Shown: one piece after another, positions 44,624 through 53,037 of the stretch | Numbering within the stretch: the stretch's first letter is position 1 | Layout: the number at the start of each line of letters is the position of its first letter | NCBI GenBank assembly: GCA_947498815.1 | Contig: CANMLU010000004.1 | Coordinates: 248,001-312,000 of the forward strand | DNA length: 64,000 nucleotides | Direction: 5' to 3' | Source: an uncultured Aquimarina sp. | GTDB lineage: Bacteria; Bacteroidota; Bacteroidia; Flavobacteriales; Flavobacteriaceae | Notes under the pieces: generated by a model | What the model was told of the DNA's origin: nothing | Seen by the model: the letters and a program-made list of their open reading frames with translations, nothing else | Database searches by the model: none | Made by a program: the position numbers and the translations under genes

Positions 44624-45613
44624 TTAGTTAAGGTTTTTCGAAGTGTTGATTAATAAATCACGGGTGACTTTAATGCCTTCAATTTCACCAAGGCGTTCTC
44701 CTTCATATTCTACTCCTATAAATCCACTATATTCGGCTTTCTTGATTATTTCGAGCATTTTTTTATAATCTATGGTGGTTTCATTTCCTGCGGTATCAAA
44801 ATCATAGGATTTCGCACTTACGGCTTTTGCAAAGGGCATCATTTCTTCAACACCTTTATATTTTGGATATTCTTCAATACATTTAGCACCCCATCGTTCA
44901 CCACCTTCACGTTGCAGACAGAAGTTACCAAAATCGGGCAGGGTACCACAATTTGACTTGTTGACTTTTTTCATAACTTCTACCAGGAGTTTTCCATTAG
45001 ATGATAAATAACCGTGATTTTCTACAATTACGTTAACGTTTCTAGAAGCAGCATAATCTGATAACTTGCCAAGTCCATCCACGGCAACATCGACCCATTT
45101 TTTGGGATCATTGGTTCCAAAAAGATTAACCCGAATAGAATGGCAACCTAAGAATTGAGCAGCATCAACCCATTTTTTATGATTTTCTACGGCTAGATTG
45201 CGTTCTTTTTCATCAAGAACAGCTAGATCTCCTTCGCCATCTACCATAATAATCAGATTTTGAATTTTATATGTTTCACTTTTAGATTTTAAAACCTCAA
45301 GTAGCTGTTGCATGGCTTTTTTGGGATCTGAATCTTTTTTGAGTTCATCATTGTATAACTGACTTACATATTCAACTCCTTCAAACCCTAGTTCACTTGC
45401 TTTTTGAGCAAAATCGAGCGGATCCATCTTACCAGACAGTATAGCTTTATGAAGCGACCATTGTGCTAGTGATAACTTAAAAAAAGGTTCGCTCTCTTGA
45501 GGAGATTTCATTTTAGACTCTTCTTTTTGGGTATCCGAATTTACCGATGTATTCTTTTTACAAGAATTTAGGGTCGAGATTGCTAACAGCCCAATTAATA
45601 TAATTTTGTACAT
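44624..45613 (-). CDS. Lipoprotein sugar phosphate isomerase/epimerase-like protein
   Basis: This 329-residue protein has a lipobox (STLNSC, Cys18) and a xylose-isomerase-like TIM barrel from residue 50 onwards (LSLAQWSLHKAIL, GFEGVEYVSQLYND, VIVENHGYLSSNGK, GTLPDFGNFC, FIGVEYEGE). The lipoprotein signal places it outside the cytoplasm, unlike the second isomerase of the operon. It may isomerise an oxidised sugar in the periplasm. Confidence 0.85.
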   Translation of the reverse strand: MYKIILIGLLAISTLNSCKKNTSVNSDTQKEESKMKSPQESEPFFKLSLAQWSLHKAILSGKMDPLDFAQKASELGFEGVEYVSQLYNDELKKDSDPKKAMQQLLEVLKSKSETYKIQNLIIMVDGEGDLAVLDEKERNLAVENHKKWVDAAQFLGCHSIRVNLFGTNDPKKWVDVAVDGLGKLSDYAASRNVNVIVENHGYLSSNGKLLVEVMKKVNKSNCGTLPDFGNFCLQREGGERWGAKCIEEYPKYKGVEEMMPFAKAVSAKSYDFDTAGNETTIDYKKMLEIIKKAEYSGFIGVEYEGERLGEIEGIKVTRDLLINTSKNLN

Positions 45614-45635
45614 GATTTTTACTTTAAAGAAGTAC

Positions 45636-46271
45636 TTATAAAGACCAATCTCTTCCTTGGGTCAATTTTTCAAGAGATTCGCATCCTATTTGCTCACCCG
45701 GTACAGGTAAATACGCAAGTACATTCTCTCCAATTTCTTCGCTAGCTTTGAAACCCCATATGGATAGATCTCGAACCGTAGATAGATATTGAAAAACTAC
45801 TGCTTCTTTGGAAACTTTTTCTAAGTCTTCGGGATTTTCTACTTCCCCCATTTCTTTCCAATATGCTTCTTGTTGTTCTTTTGATGATCTCAGATATTTT
45901 GTTAGAAAAGCATCATACTCTTCAATAAGTATCTTTTTTACTGGTTTTTCTTCACTTACACCAAGTTCGTTCATCACAAGACCAGCTGCATTTTTAAACA
46001 TTAGACCCTCTTCTTCTTTGGCGACAGTGTTGATGTATTTTTCAATAAACATAGGAACATTGAGTGATTTTGCTCCTGGAATATCTGTTTCCGGAATGAT
46101 AAGATCTACTATTTGATCCAAAACTTTAGCTTCATCTTCAGAAAGTAACTCCGGGATCCAACTTAATTTGATTTCGCTGGTGCAACTTTGAAGGATACTA
46201 AGTAATGTTGGTGTTGCGGCAATATATCCTGCCGATATCCCAATATTTTTTAAGGCTTCTCTTCTGTTCAT
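45636..46271 (-). CDS. Gluconate 2-dehydrogenase subunit 3-like protein
   Basis: The 211-residue protein begins with a Tat-type signal (MNRREALKNIG, then a hydrophobic stretch to LQSC) and contains the subunit-3 domain (VDLIIPETDIPGAKSLNVPMFI). It is the small partner that carries the folded FAD subunit out of the cytoplasm and supports its activity. Its gene follows the GMC gene by 11 bases. The LQSC could also serve as a lipobox. Confidence 0.88.
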   Translation of the reverse strand: MNRREALKNIGISAGYIAATPTLLSILQSCTSEIKLSWIPELLSEDEAKVLDQIVDLIIPETDIPGAKSLNVPMFIEKYINTVAKEEEGLMFKNAAGLVMNELGVSEEKPVKKILIEEYDAFLTKYLRSSKEQQEAYWKEMGEVENPEDLEKVSKEAVVFQYLSTVRDLSIWGFKASEEIGENVLAYLPVPGEQIGCESLEKLTQGRDWSL

Positions 46272-46282
46272 AATCTATAGAA

Positions 46283-47974
46283 TTAAGAGTTTTTTTGAAT
46301 TTGTTTTGCTGCGTGCTCTGCTGCTCTAGCGGTAAAGGCCATATAGGTAAGCGAAGGATTGACACAGCTTGCTGAAGTCATAAAAGAACCATCGGTTACA
46401 TATACATTGGGTACTGTATGTATCTGATTATTTTTATTAAGTACAGATGTTTTTGGATCTTTACCCATTCTTGCTGTTCCCATTTCGTGTATCCCCAATC
46501 CTGGTGCACCGATATCATCCCAAGGTTCTACATCTGTAAACCCTGATTTTTGAAGCATATCCATAGCCTCCTTGATCATATCTTTTCTCATTGCCAATTC
46601 ATTTTCTTTGAATTCTGCATCAAAAGTAATCGTAGGTAATCCCCATTCGTCTAGTTTTTCATAATCCAGGGTCATTTTATTCTCATGATACGGAAGACAT
46701 TCTCCAAATCCCATTAATCCGATTTGCCATTTTCCAGGTTTCAAAATGCTGTCTTTAAGTTCTGATCCATACCCTAATTCTGCAACTGTTTCTCTCCAAT
46801 CGCTTCGGCTGGCACCACCCTGGTATCCGTAACCTCTTTTGAATGTTTTTTGATCGGTATCGCCACCTATATTCCTGAAACGAGGAATGTATAGTCCATT
46901 AGGCCTTCTACCTTTATAATATTTGTCTTCAAAACCATCATATTTTCCGAAGGCCCCCGCTTTGAAATGGTGATCCATAATATTGCAACCAAGTTCTCCA
47001 GAGTCATTTCCCATTCCGTTTGGAAAACGTTCTGATTTAGATTGTAATAAAATACTTGCAGACGCTATGGCAGAAGCGCATAAGAAAATAACTTTTGCAG
47101 TATATTCAATGGTTTCTTTGGTTTCGGCATCTATGACTTGTACTCCTGTCGCTTTTCCTGTTGTATCATCGTATAGTACTTGATGGACTATTGAATTGGG
47201 TCGAAGTGTCATATTACCAGTTCGTTCTGCTGCGGGTAATGTGGATGAGTTACTACTGAAATATGCACCAAACGGGCAACCCCTCATACATCGGTTTCGG
47301 TATTGGCAATTCATTCGGCCTTCGAATGTTTTGGTGCCTGTGATATGAGCAGTTCTTCCTATTGTGAGTAATCTATCTTTGTAGTTTTCGGCAATATTGG
47401 ATTTTAAGTGATCTTCAACACAATTTAATTCCATTGGAGGTAAAAACTGTCCATCGGGTAATTGTTCGAGGCCAAGTTTTTCACCACTTACGCCAATAAA
47501 TTCTTCAACCTTATCATACCAAGGAGCAATTTCTTTGTAACGTACGGGCCAATCAACAGCAATCCCTTCTTTTTTATTGGCTTCAAAATCAATGTCACCT
47601 AATCTATAACTCTGTCTCCCCCACATTAGAGATCTTCCCCCTACATGATATCCACGAATCCAATCAAAACGTTTGGTTTCGTTATAGGGGTGTTTTAAGT
47701 CGTTTACAAAAAAATGACGATGCGCTTTACCTGTTACATATCCAGTACGATGTTGTTTGGGTTGCTCGGCAATTTCTTCTCTGGTAGGTTGACCTTTAAA
47801 ATCATAATCCCATGGATCATCATTCATTGTTGTATAATCTTCGATATGGCGTACCATTCGACCACGCTCCAAAACTAATGTTTTTAATCCTTTTTCACAG
47901 AGCTCTTTTGCAGCCCAACCGCCACTAATTCCAGTTCCTACGACGATTGCATCATATTGTGGTTCTTTTTGCAT
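46283..47974 (-). CDS. GMC-family FAD-dependent sugar oxidoreductase
   Basis: This 563-residue catalytic subunit has the FAD-binding motif DAIVVGTGISGGWAAKELCE, the GMC segment GGRSLMWGRQ, and the C-terminal active-site region GIHEMGTARMG with NPSLTYMAFT. It has no signal peptide of its own, consistent with co-export with subunit 3. With the c-type cytochrome encoded upstream it forms a gluconate-dehydrogenase-like complex that probably oxidises a sugar at C3 and passes electrons to the respiratory chain. Confidence 0.92.
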   Translation of the reverse strand: MQKEPQYDAIVVGTGISGGWAAKELCEKGLKTLVLERGRMVRHIEDYTTMNDDPWDYDFKGQPTREEIAEQPKQHRTGYVTGKAHRHFFVNDLKHPYNETKRFDWIRGYHVGGRSLMWGRQSYRLGDIDFEANKKEGIAVDWPVRYKEIAPWYDKVEEFIGVSGEKLGLEQLPDGQFLPPMELNCVEDHLKSNIAENYKDRLLTIGRTAHITGTKTFEGRMNCQYRNRCMRGCPFGAYFSSNSSTLPAAERTGNMTLRPNSIVHQVLYDDTTGKATGVQVIDAETKETIEYTAKVIFLCASAIASASILLQSKSERFPNGMGNDSGELGCNIMDHHFKAGAFGKYDGFEDKYYKGRRPNGLYIPRFRNIGGDTDQKTFKRGYGYQGGASRSDWRETVAELGYGSELKDSILKPGKWQIGLMGFGECLPYHENKMTLDYEKLDEWGLPTITFDAEFKENELAMRKDMIKEAMDMLQKSGFTDVEPWDDIGAPGLGIHEMGTARMGKDPKTSVLNKNNQIHTVPNVYVTDGSFMTSASCVNPSLTYMAFTARAAEHAAKQIQKNS

Positions 47975-48004
47975 AGTAAAAGATGATTTGTTTTTATTGT
48001 TTAT

Positions 48005-48496
48005 CTATTCGAGAGTCCTGAACCATTCTGCCATTGCTCTGGCTTCATTTTCAGGAATATTTTGATTGATCATAATCGTGTTATTGTACTCTTTAAATAA
48101 TGCCAATGCCACGGGATCTTTTTTAATCATTTCATCTGGGTTCATAATCATGTTCATTACCCATTCCGGACTACGTTTTTCATATATTCCTACCATTGGT
48201 GGTCCAATAAATTTTTGTGTAGCTTTATGACAGGCGACACATTTTGATTTAAAAAGTTGCTCACCTCGAGTCGCCATTTCTTGATCAATATTTTTTGAGA
48301 AAGTAAGAGATTTGATAGGGCCAACCCCTTTGTTTTCGAGCGTTATAGGCGTCGAAGAAGTCTTTTTTTGCTGTGTGGTTTTTTCCTTTTTTTTAGAACC
48401 AATGGTAATGGTTTCTTTGTCTGTTTTTTTCTCTTCAGCACAACTTCCGTAAAACAGAAGAATACTAATACCAATACAGATAGAAGTAAGTTTCAT
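48005..48496 (-). CDS. c-type cytochrome lipoprotein, electron acceptor of the GMC complex
   Basis: The 163-residue protein has the lipobox FYGSC (Cys19), a Lys/Thr-rich linker and a class-I cytochrome c domain. Its haem site is CVACH (86-90), and a distal methionine is likely in PPMVGIY or NMIMNPDEMI. It is the first gene of the operon, 30 bases before the GMC gene, and probably takes electrons from the flavoprotein. Confidence 0.9.
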   Translation of the reverse strand: MKLTSICIGISILLFYGSCAEEKKTDKETITIGSKKKEKTTQQKKTSSTPITLENKGVGPIKSLTFSKNIDQEMATRGEQLFKSKCVACHKATQKFIGPPMVGIYEKRSPEWVMNMIMNPDEMIKKDPVALALFKEYNNTIMINQNIPENEARAMAEWFRTLE

Positions 48497-48767
48497 TTCT
48501 AATAATTTTGTTGTTTGTGTTGATTAAACTTGCCTTACTACATTGTTTTTGAAAATTTCCATACTGTGGTTTATGGATTATCTCAAAGGCTAATAGCTTA
48601 TTACAGTTTGGCAAAAGACCATTTAATTAAACAGTACTATTAAAAGTGAAATATTGGTTATTGAATACTTGCTGATAAATATAAGAAGTTTATTTATGTT
48701 TTAACAAAACAATTAACGAATCATTAAATAAAATGTATAATTATTTTGATTTTGCATAGCTTAAAAT

Positions 48768-48884
48768 ATGTGTTCGTTGAGTATGTGGATGAATCTTAAA
48801 GGACAAAATATACCGCCAGGGGTTTATTTTGTAATACTCGAAACCCCAGGAAAACGTCATGTGCACAAAGTAGTAATAGAATAA
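48768..48884 (+). pseudogene. Relic of a type IX secretion C-terminal sorting domain
   Basis: The 38-codon frame ends in LKGQNIPPGVYFVILETPGK then RHVHKVVIE, the last strands of a type A sorting domain (consensus L-x-G-L-x-x-G-x-Y followed by K-V). The frame is closed by TAA five bases upstream of its ATG, so no passenger protein remains. The 271 bases from 48497 to 48767 show no other frame or family. It looks like the 3' stump of a deleted or decayed secreted-protein gene. Confidence 0.6.
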
Positions 48885-48951
48885 CATTTGTAAGGTTTAG
48901 GGTTCATAATCGACATATATAAGTAGTTTAATTGTTTTTTATGATAAAGAA

Positions 48952-48984
48952 TTGCGATGTAAATGATTTAGAATCTTATCTTTG
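48952..48984 (+). promoter_or_regulatory. Promoter of the small multidrug export gene
   Basis: TTG (48952-48954), a 22-base spacer and TATCTTTG (48977-48984), an exact TAnnTTTG box, give transcription from about 48991. The upstream TTG start at 48982 lies inside the -7 box and so cannot be used. Confidence 0.6.
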
Positions 48985-49005
48985 CAAGCCTCAAAATGTG
49001 TAATT

Positions 49006-49464
49006 GTGATCCAAGATATTGTTATTGCTGTTTTATGGAGTATTTCTCCCTTTGGTGAAGCCAAGGTGGGGATACCTTACGGCATGCTTAATGGAGTCAA
49101 TATATATTTGGTGTTCGCTGCATGTTTCCTCGCTAATGTTCTAGTCTTTCCAATAATGATATTTTTTCTGGAAAAAGTAAATAATTACTTGCTTAGGTGG
49201 AATCCATATAAAAAAGCTGCAATTTATGTTGCTCGAAGAGCAAAAATAGGATCTGGAGATAAAATTGAAAAGTATGGTTTTTGGGGGTTACTTCTTTTTG
49301 TAATGATTCCTTTACCAGGAACCGGTGTATATGCAGGAAGTATTGCAACTTATTTATTCAAGATAAAAAAGAGAAAAGCCTTTGTGGCGAATACAGTAGG
49401 AATATTCTTTTCTTCAGTAATTGTTTGGGCAACAACCTTACTAACTATGCAGGGAATGGCATAA
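49006..49464 (+). CDS. Small multidrug export (SMP/PF06695-type) membrane protein
   Basis: From the GTG at 49006 the product is 152 residues. The promoter position rules out the earlier TTG. The family pattern is clear: ISPFGEAKVGIPYGMLNG at the first re-entrant segment and LLLFVMIPLPGTGVYAGSIATYLF in the second, with three to four helices. The transported substrate is unknown despite the family name. The gene is monocistronic and convergent with the next one. Confidence 0.82.
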   Translation: MIQDIVIAVLWSISPFGEAKVGIPYGMLNGVNIYLVFAACFLANVLVFPIMIFFLEKVNNYLLRWNPYKKAAIYVARRAKIGSGDKIEKYGFWGLLLFVMIPLPGTGVYAGSIATYLFKIKKRKAFVANTVGIFFSSVIVWATTLLTMQGMA

Positions 49465-49523
49465 GAATATCCAATTCCTTTTTATACTATATACTTGAGA
49501 AGTAATAAATCAATATCTACATA

Positions 49524-49955
49524 TTAAGCCGCACTTTCCTTTGTTTTGGATAAGCTTTTTGCCCAGTTAATAGCATCTATTAAACTATTAAAACTTTGTA
49601 TTTTACTGCGCATAAATAGTTTCTCTAACATTGCATTTAACTTTCCTTTTTTGGTATAGCTTATAATACCATAACCTTTTAAAGCATAACTATATTTAAA
49701 AAAATGAAGCCAATCACTTGGCACAACAGAATATGGATGAATACGATTGGTAATATATACCAAATCCTTACCGTTTTGATCATAGAGATCTGCTATTTCT
49801 TCAACCACCGCTTTTGCATGATCTTTCCAAGTAAAAACAACATCCTTTTTAATTTCACCAACAATGAAGGTTTCAAATAAATAAAAATCGCCGTAAGAAT
49901 AATTTAATTCTTGTATAGCATCTTGATAAAAGATTGTATTTTTTACACTTTCCAT
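49524..49955 (-). CDS. Conserved protein of unknown function, possibly STAS/SpoIIAA-like
   Basis: This 143-residue soluble protein has alternating strands and helices (LVYITNRIHPYSVVPSDWLHFF, GYGIISYTKKGKLNAMLEKLF, IQSFNSLIDAINWAKSL). The closing helix pattern resembles the SpoIIAA/STAS-like fold seen in many short Bacteroidota proteins. No catalytic residue is visible. It is monocistronic, with 59 bases to the convergent gene. Confidence 0.6.
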   Translation of the reverse strand: MESVKNTIFYQDAIQELNYSYGDFYLFETFIVGEIKKDVVFTWKDHAKAVVEEIADLYDQNGKDLVYITNRIHPYSVVPSDWLHFFKYSYALKGYGIISYTKKGKLNAMLEKLFMRSKIQSFNSLIDAINWAKSLSKTKESAA

Positions 49956-50085
49956 AAAACAAAAATAGTTTGTGTAAGCCTCATTTTTAGGATTTGGGAT
50001 GGAAAATATAATGAATAAATCGATAAATCAGAAAAAAATACGATGAAATGGAAGTAAGTTTAAAAGAAATTTCAATTTTTTCACA

Positions 50086-51558
50086 TTAACGAATAGAGTC
50101 CCCTTTATATATATTCATTTGAAGTAGTTCGTATTTTTTATCTATTTTTCCTGGATCAGAATTTTTATTGTTTTTCAAATGTTTGTCGAAGAAAGAAGTC
50201 ACCAATTCGGTTGTAATTTTCATGCCAAGTTTAGCATCAATAGAACCCGTTTCTGCAAGAGATTTTATGGGAATCATTAAGGGAATATCCATAAAGTTGG
50301 GGTGTCCAGATTGCAATAGTTTACTTTCATAAAAATAATCAGTACTCCTATTAATATATATATGAGCGTTTACGTTATTGTGTTCTGGAGGCCAGTCGGC
50401 CGAAATATATAGAAAAGGCTTTTGATATATGGTATCGATCATTTCTCCCCATTGTACGCCATCTATATTAGCTGCGGCTTTTATTCTATTATCTGTTATA
50501 GTAACTTGACCAGCAGCTCCACCACCTCGAGAATGACCAAATACACCTATTTTATCTAAGTCCAGTTTATTTTTAAAGAACCCTTTGATGTTCCAATCTT
50601 CAAATTGATTCATTGTATAAATCATGTCTTTTGACCACCTTTTAACCATATCCTTAACATAATAACCTTTGATTGCTTCCCGAATCATTTCATGGCGTTC
50701 TTCAAAATTGACGTCACTTTTGAAAGCATTTTGAATAGGACCTATATGTTTCATTGCACCTATTCTTTCACGTGATTGATACTCATAATCAAAAAATTTC
50801 ATGGTACCGTTCGGAAAAGTAGCCCCCAAACTTTCGTAAGTATGTGTCATATTGAAAATGATATACCCCTGACTCGCAATTTCTGTCAATAAAGCATAGT
50901 ATCCTGTTGATTTAGAACCATAACCGTGAGAGAAGATTAAAACTGGAAAAGATTTTTCGGCGATAGGCAAATTTTGATATGCATAGGTTTGTACTCTATC
51001 CAAATAGTCAATAGAACTAGGAGGGAGTATACCCATACTATACTTTTTAATGAAACCTAATCGGTTTGCCTGATCTACATAAGGGTCTTGATTTTTTGGA
51101 TTGGTATCGTTTGAGGGATACCAGACTTTAATCATTAACTCTCTTTTGTCCGAGGGATCTGCAGTAATGGTTTCGTCTATATCTGTTTTGAGATGTATCC
51201 ATTTCGTTCCAACACTATATTTCCCTGTAGGTTTGGGTAACGAAAATACGGGAAGGATATTAGGCAACGTCCACCCTGGCAAAAGTACCAGTACAACAGT
51301 AATAAACCCTAATGTTCTTTTGAACGTCAATTTTGGAGCTTGATTTTTGTTTATCATTAATATCCTCCAGAATAATACTAGTATCAAAAAATACACTGGA
51401 ATCATTTGCCAACGCCATCCCTCTATTAAAAGATGAAGTGTAGCAATAAGACCTACAATAACTATTATATATTTAGGATCTATGATCTTGATTAATGGTC
51501 GCTTTACAAATGGTAAAATTGTTACTATGATTAACAGGGTAATTTCTAGAATTCTCAT
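50086..51558 (-). CDS. Membrane-anchored alpha/beta hydrolase (PAF-acetylhydrolase-like)
   Basis: The 490-residue protein has three to four N-terminal helices (about residues 3-105) and a periplasmic alpha/beta hydrolase domain. The oxyanion region is FPVLIFSHGYGSKSTGYYAL, and the nucleophile serine is in GVFGHSRGGGAA. A probable acid is in ANIDGVQWGE and the histidine in LQSGHPNFMD. This matches the platelet-activating-factor acetylhydrolase/dienelactone-type group. An ester or acyl lipid substrate is likely but unproven. Confidence 0.82.
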   Translation of the reverse strand: MRILEITLLIIVTILPFVKRPLIKIIDPKYIIVIVGLIATLHLLIEGWRWQMIPVYFLILVLFWRILMINKNQAPKLTFKRTLGFITVVLVLLPGWTLPNILPVFSLPKPTGKYSVGTKWIHLKTDIDETITADPSDKRELMIKVWYPSNDTNPKNQDPYVDQANRLGFIKKYSMGILPPSSIDYLDRVQTYAYQNLPIAEKSFPVLIFSHGYGSKSTGYYALLTEIASQGYIIFNMTHTYESLGATFPNGTMKFFDYEYQSRERIGAMKHIGPIQNAFKSDVNFEERHEMIREAIKGYYVKDMVKRWSKDMIYTMNQFEDWNIKGFFKNKLDLDKIGVFGHSRGGGAAGQVTITDNRIKAAANIDGVQWGEMIDTIYQKPFLYISADWPPEHNNVNAHIYINRSTDYFYESKLLQSGHPNFMDIPLMIPIKSLAETGSIDAKLGMKITTELVTSFFDKHLKNNKNSDPGKIDKKYELLQMNIYKGDSIR

Positions 51559-51715
51559 CGTTTTTCATGTTTACCATTGCAAGATTCTCAATTAATTTTG
51601 CAGATTTTTTTTTAATCGATGAACAACCAGTTTGAGGCGGTTTTTTTAGTAAACAGAACTTTAATGTGCATTATGATGTAAATAAGAGAAGGGTAGACCT
51701 AAGAAATTCTTATTG

Positions 51716-52762
51716 TTACTTGTGTTTCCACCAATTTTCTTGTTTATGATCCAGATCCATGGCAAAACTTTTACCCAATTCTGGAATAGTATATTTTATT
51801 TGTTGTTTTTCTGCTTCTGTAATAAATCGTTCTACAGGGTCTGTCCAGTGATGCTGTGCCAGTGCAAACCCCGCCCAATGAACCGGCATGATCATTTTTG
51901 CATTAACATCTGCGGCTGCTTGTATCGCTTCCTCAGGATACATATGTATTTGATGCCAGTTTTCATTGTACTGGCCACATTCCATGAATGCAAAATCAAA
52001 AGGGCCTAATCTTTCACCTATAGTTTTAAAATGACTTCCGTATCCACTATCTCCACTAAAATAAATATTCTCTGAAATCGTCTTAAACACCCAGCCACCC
52101 CAAAGACATTTTGCACGATCCGTCAAACCCCTTCCCGAAAAATGACGGGTAGGGGTAAAAGTTATTTCAATATCCTCAAAAATTTGCTTGTTCCACCAAT
52201 CAAACTCTTGGATTATGTTCTTAGTGACACCCCATTTTTCAAGATGTCTAGCCGCTCCTAATGCTACCCAGTATTGTTTAACTTTTGGTTTTAAACGTCT
52301 AATACTCTCATAATCCAAATGATCATAATGGTCATGTGTAAGCATCAATACGTCTATCTCAGGAAAATCATCTATAAGATCCAGAGTGTTTTTCGAAAAA
52401 CGCTTAACTGGTACTGGTGATATCGGAGCCGCATTGGGTCCCAGCATTGGGTCAATAAGAATGGTTTTATTATGAATACGCATTAAAACAACAGAGTGCC
52501 CATACCAAACGAATTTTGCATTTGCCGATGAGGCTAAAAATGTTCTTTTGTCAAAAGGAATAATGGGTAAAGGACTCTTGGGTTCTCTACCTTTTCTTTC
52601 GCAAAATTGTTTGTATACTAACTTAGGAATGTTTTGAAAACTAATGTCCATTTTGGTTTCCTCCAGATTAATAAACTTAGTTCCATCCCAATGTTTCGAA
52701 TTAGCATACCGATGTTCCAAGGCAGGCGTTATTTTACCTCCAAATTGCTTTTTGAAACTCAT
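51716..52762 (-). CDS. Metallo-beta-lactamase-fold hydrolase (NAPE-PLD/UlaG-like)
   Basis: This 348-residue protein has the metal motif LTHDHYDHLDYE (HxHxDH), IYFSGDSGYGSHF with the bridging Asp, and MPVHWAGF with the last His. The leading WYGHSVVLMRIHNKTILIDP is typical of the NAPE-PLD/RomA branch. It is probably cytoplasmic or envelope-associated and may hydrolyse phospholipid-like esters. It is transcribed in the same direction as the alpha/beta hydrolase, with 157 bases between, so co-regulation is uncertain. Confidence 0.88.
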   Translation of the reverse strand: MSFKKQFGGKITPALEHRYANSKHWDGTKFINLEETKMDISFQNIPKLVYKQFCERKGREPKSPLPIIPFDKRTFLASSANAKFVWYGHSVVLMRIHNKTILIDPMLGPNAAPISPVPVKRFSKNTLDLIDDFPEIDVLMLTHDHYDHLDYESIRRLKPKVKQYWVALGAARHLEKWGVTKNIIQEFDWWNKQIFEDIEITFTPTRHFSGRGLTDRAKCLWGGWVFKTISENIYFSGDSGYGSHFKTIGERLGPFDFAFMECGQYNENWHQIHMYPEEAIQAAADVNAKMIMPVHWAGFALAQHHWTDPVERFITEAEKQQIKYTIPELGKSFAMDLDHKQENWWKHK

Positions 52763-52933
52763 ATGGCTATCAGATTATTCTTTATCATAACAAATTGTTA
52801 TTACAATAATACAAATTCCATCTGGCGAAACGAAAAGCACACAAAAAGATGCGTATTTATGATAGTATAGTATTCATCAACCATAGGGAAATTTTGAAAT
52901 AATGGATAAGATTCATTGAGAATTCTCAAAATT

Positions 52934-53010
52934 AACTATACAAAAACTATACAACGGCTTTTTTTCGGTTTAATAGGTAATAGTTTTAATGTAATATCCA
53001 ATAGTTTTAA
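52934..53010 (+). promoter_or_regulatory. Paired direct repeats upstream of the SSS/regulator operon
   Basis: AACTATACAA occurs at 52934-52943 and 52945-52954 (11-base period). AATAGTTTTAA occurs at 52979-52989 and 53000-53010 (21-base period). TAGTTTTA resembles a -7 box. Two pairs of helically phased repeats within 77 bases of the ATG at 53038 suggest regulator-binding sites. Confidence 0.4.
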
Positions 53011-53037
53011 CGATGAACAAATCATTAAAGTTTTAAC

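Noticed and set aside
48982-49005. TTG start for the small multidrug export gene
   Set aside because: It lies within an exact -7 promoter box, so it would precede the transcript start.
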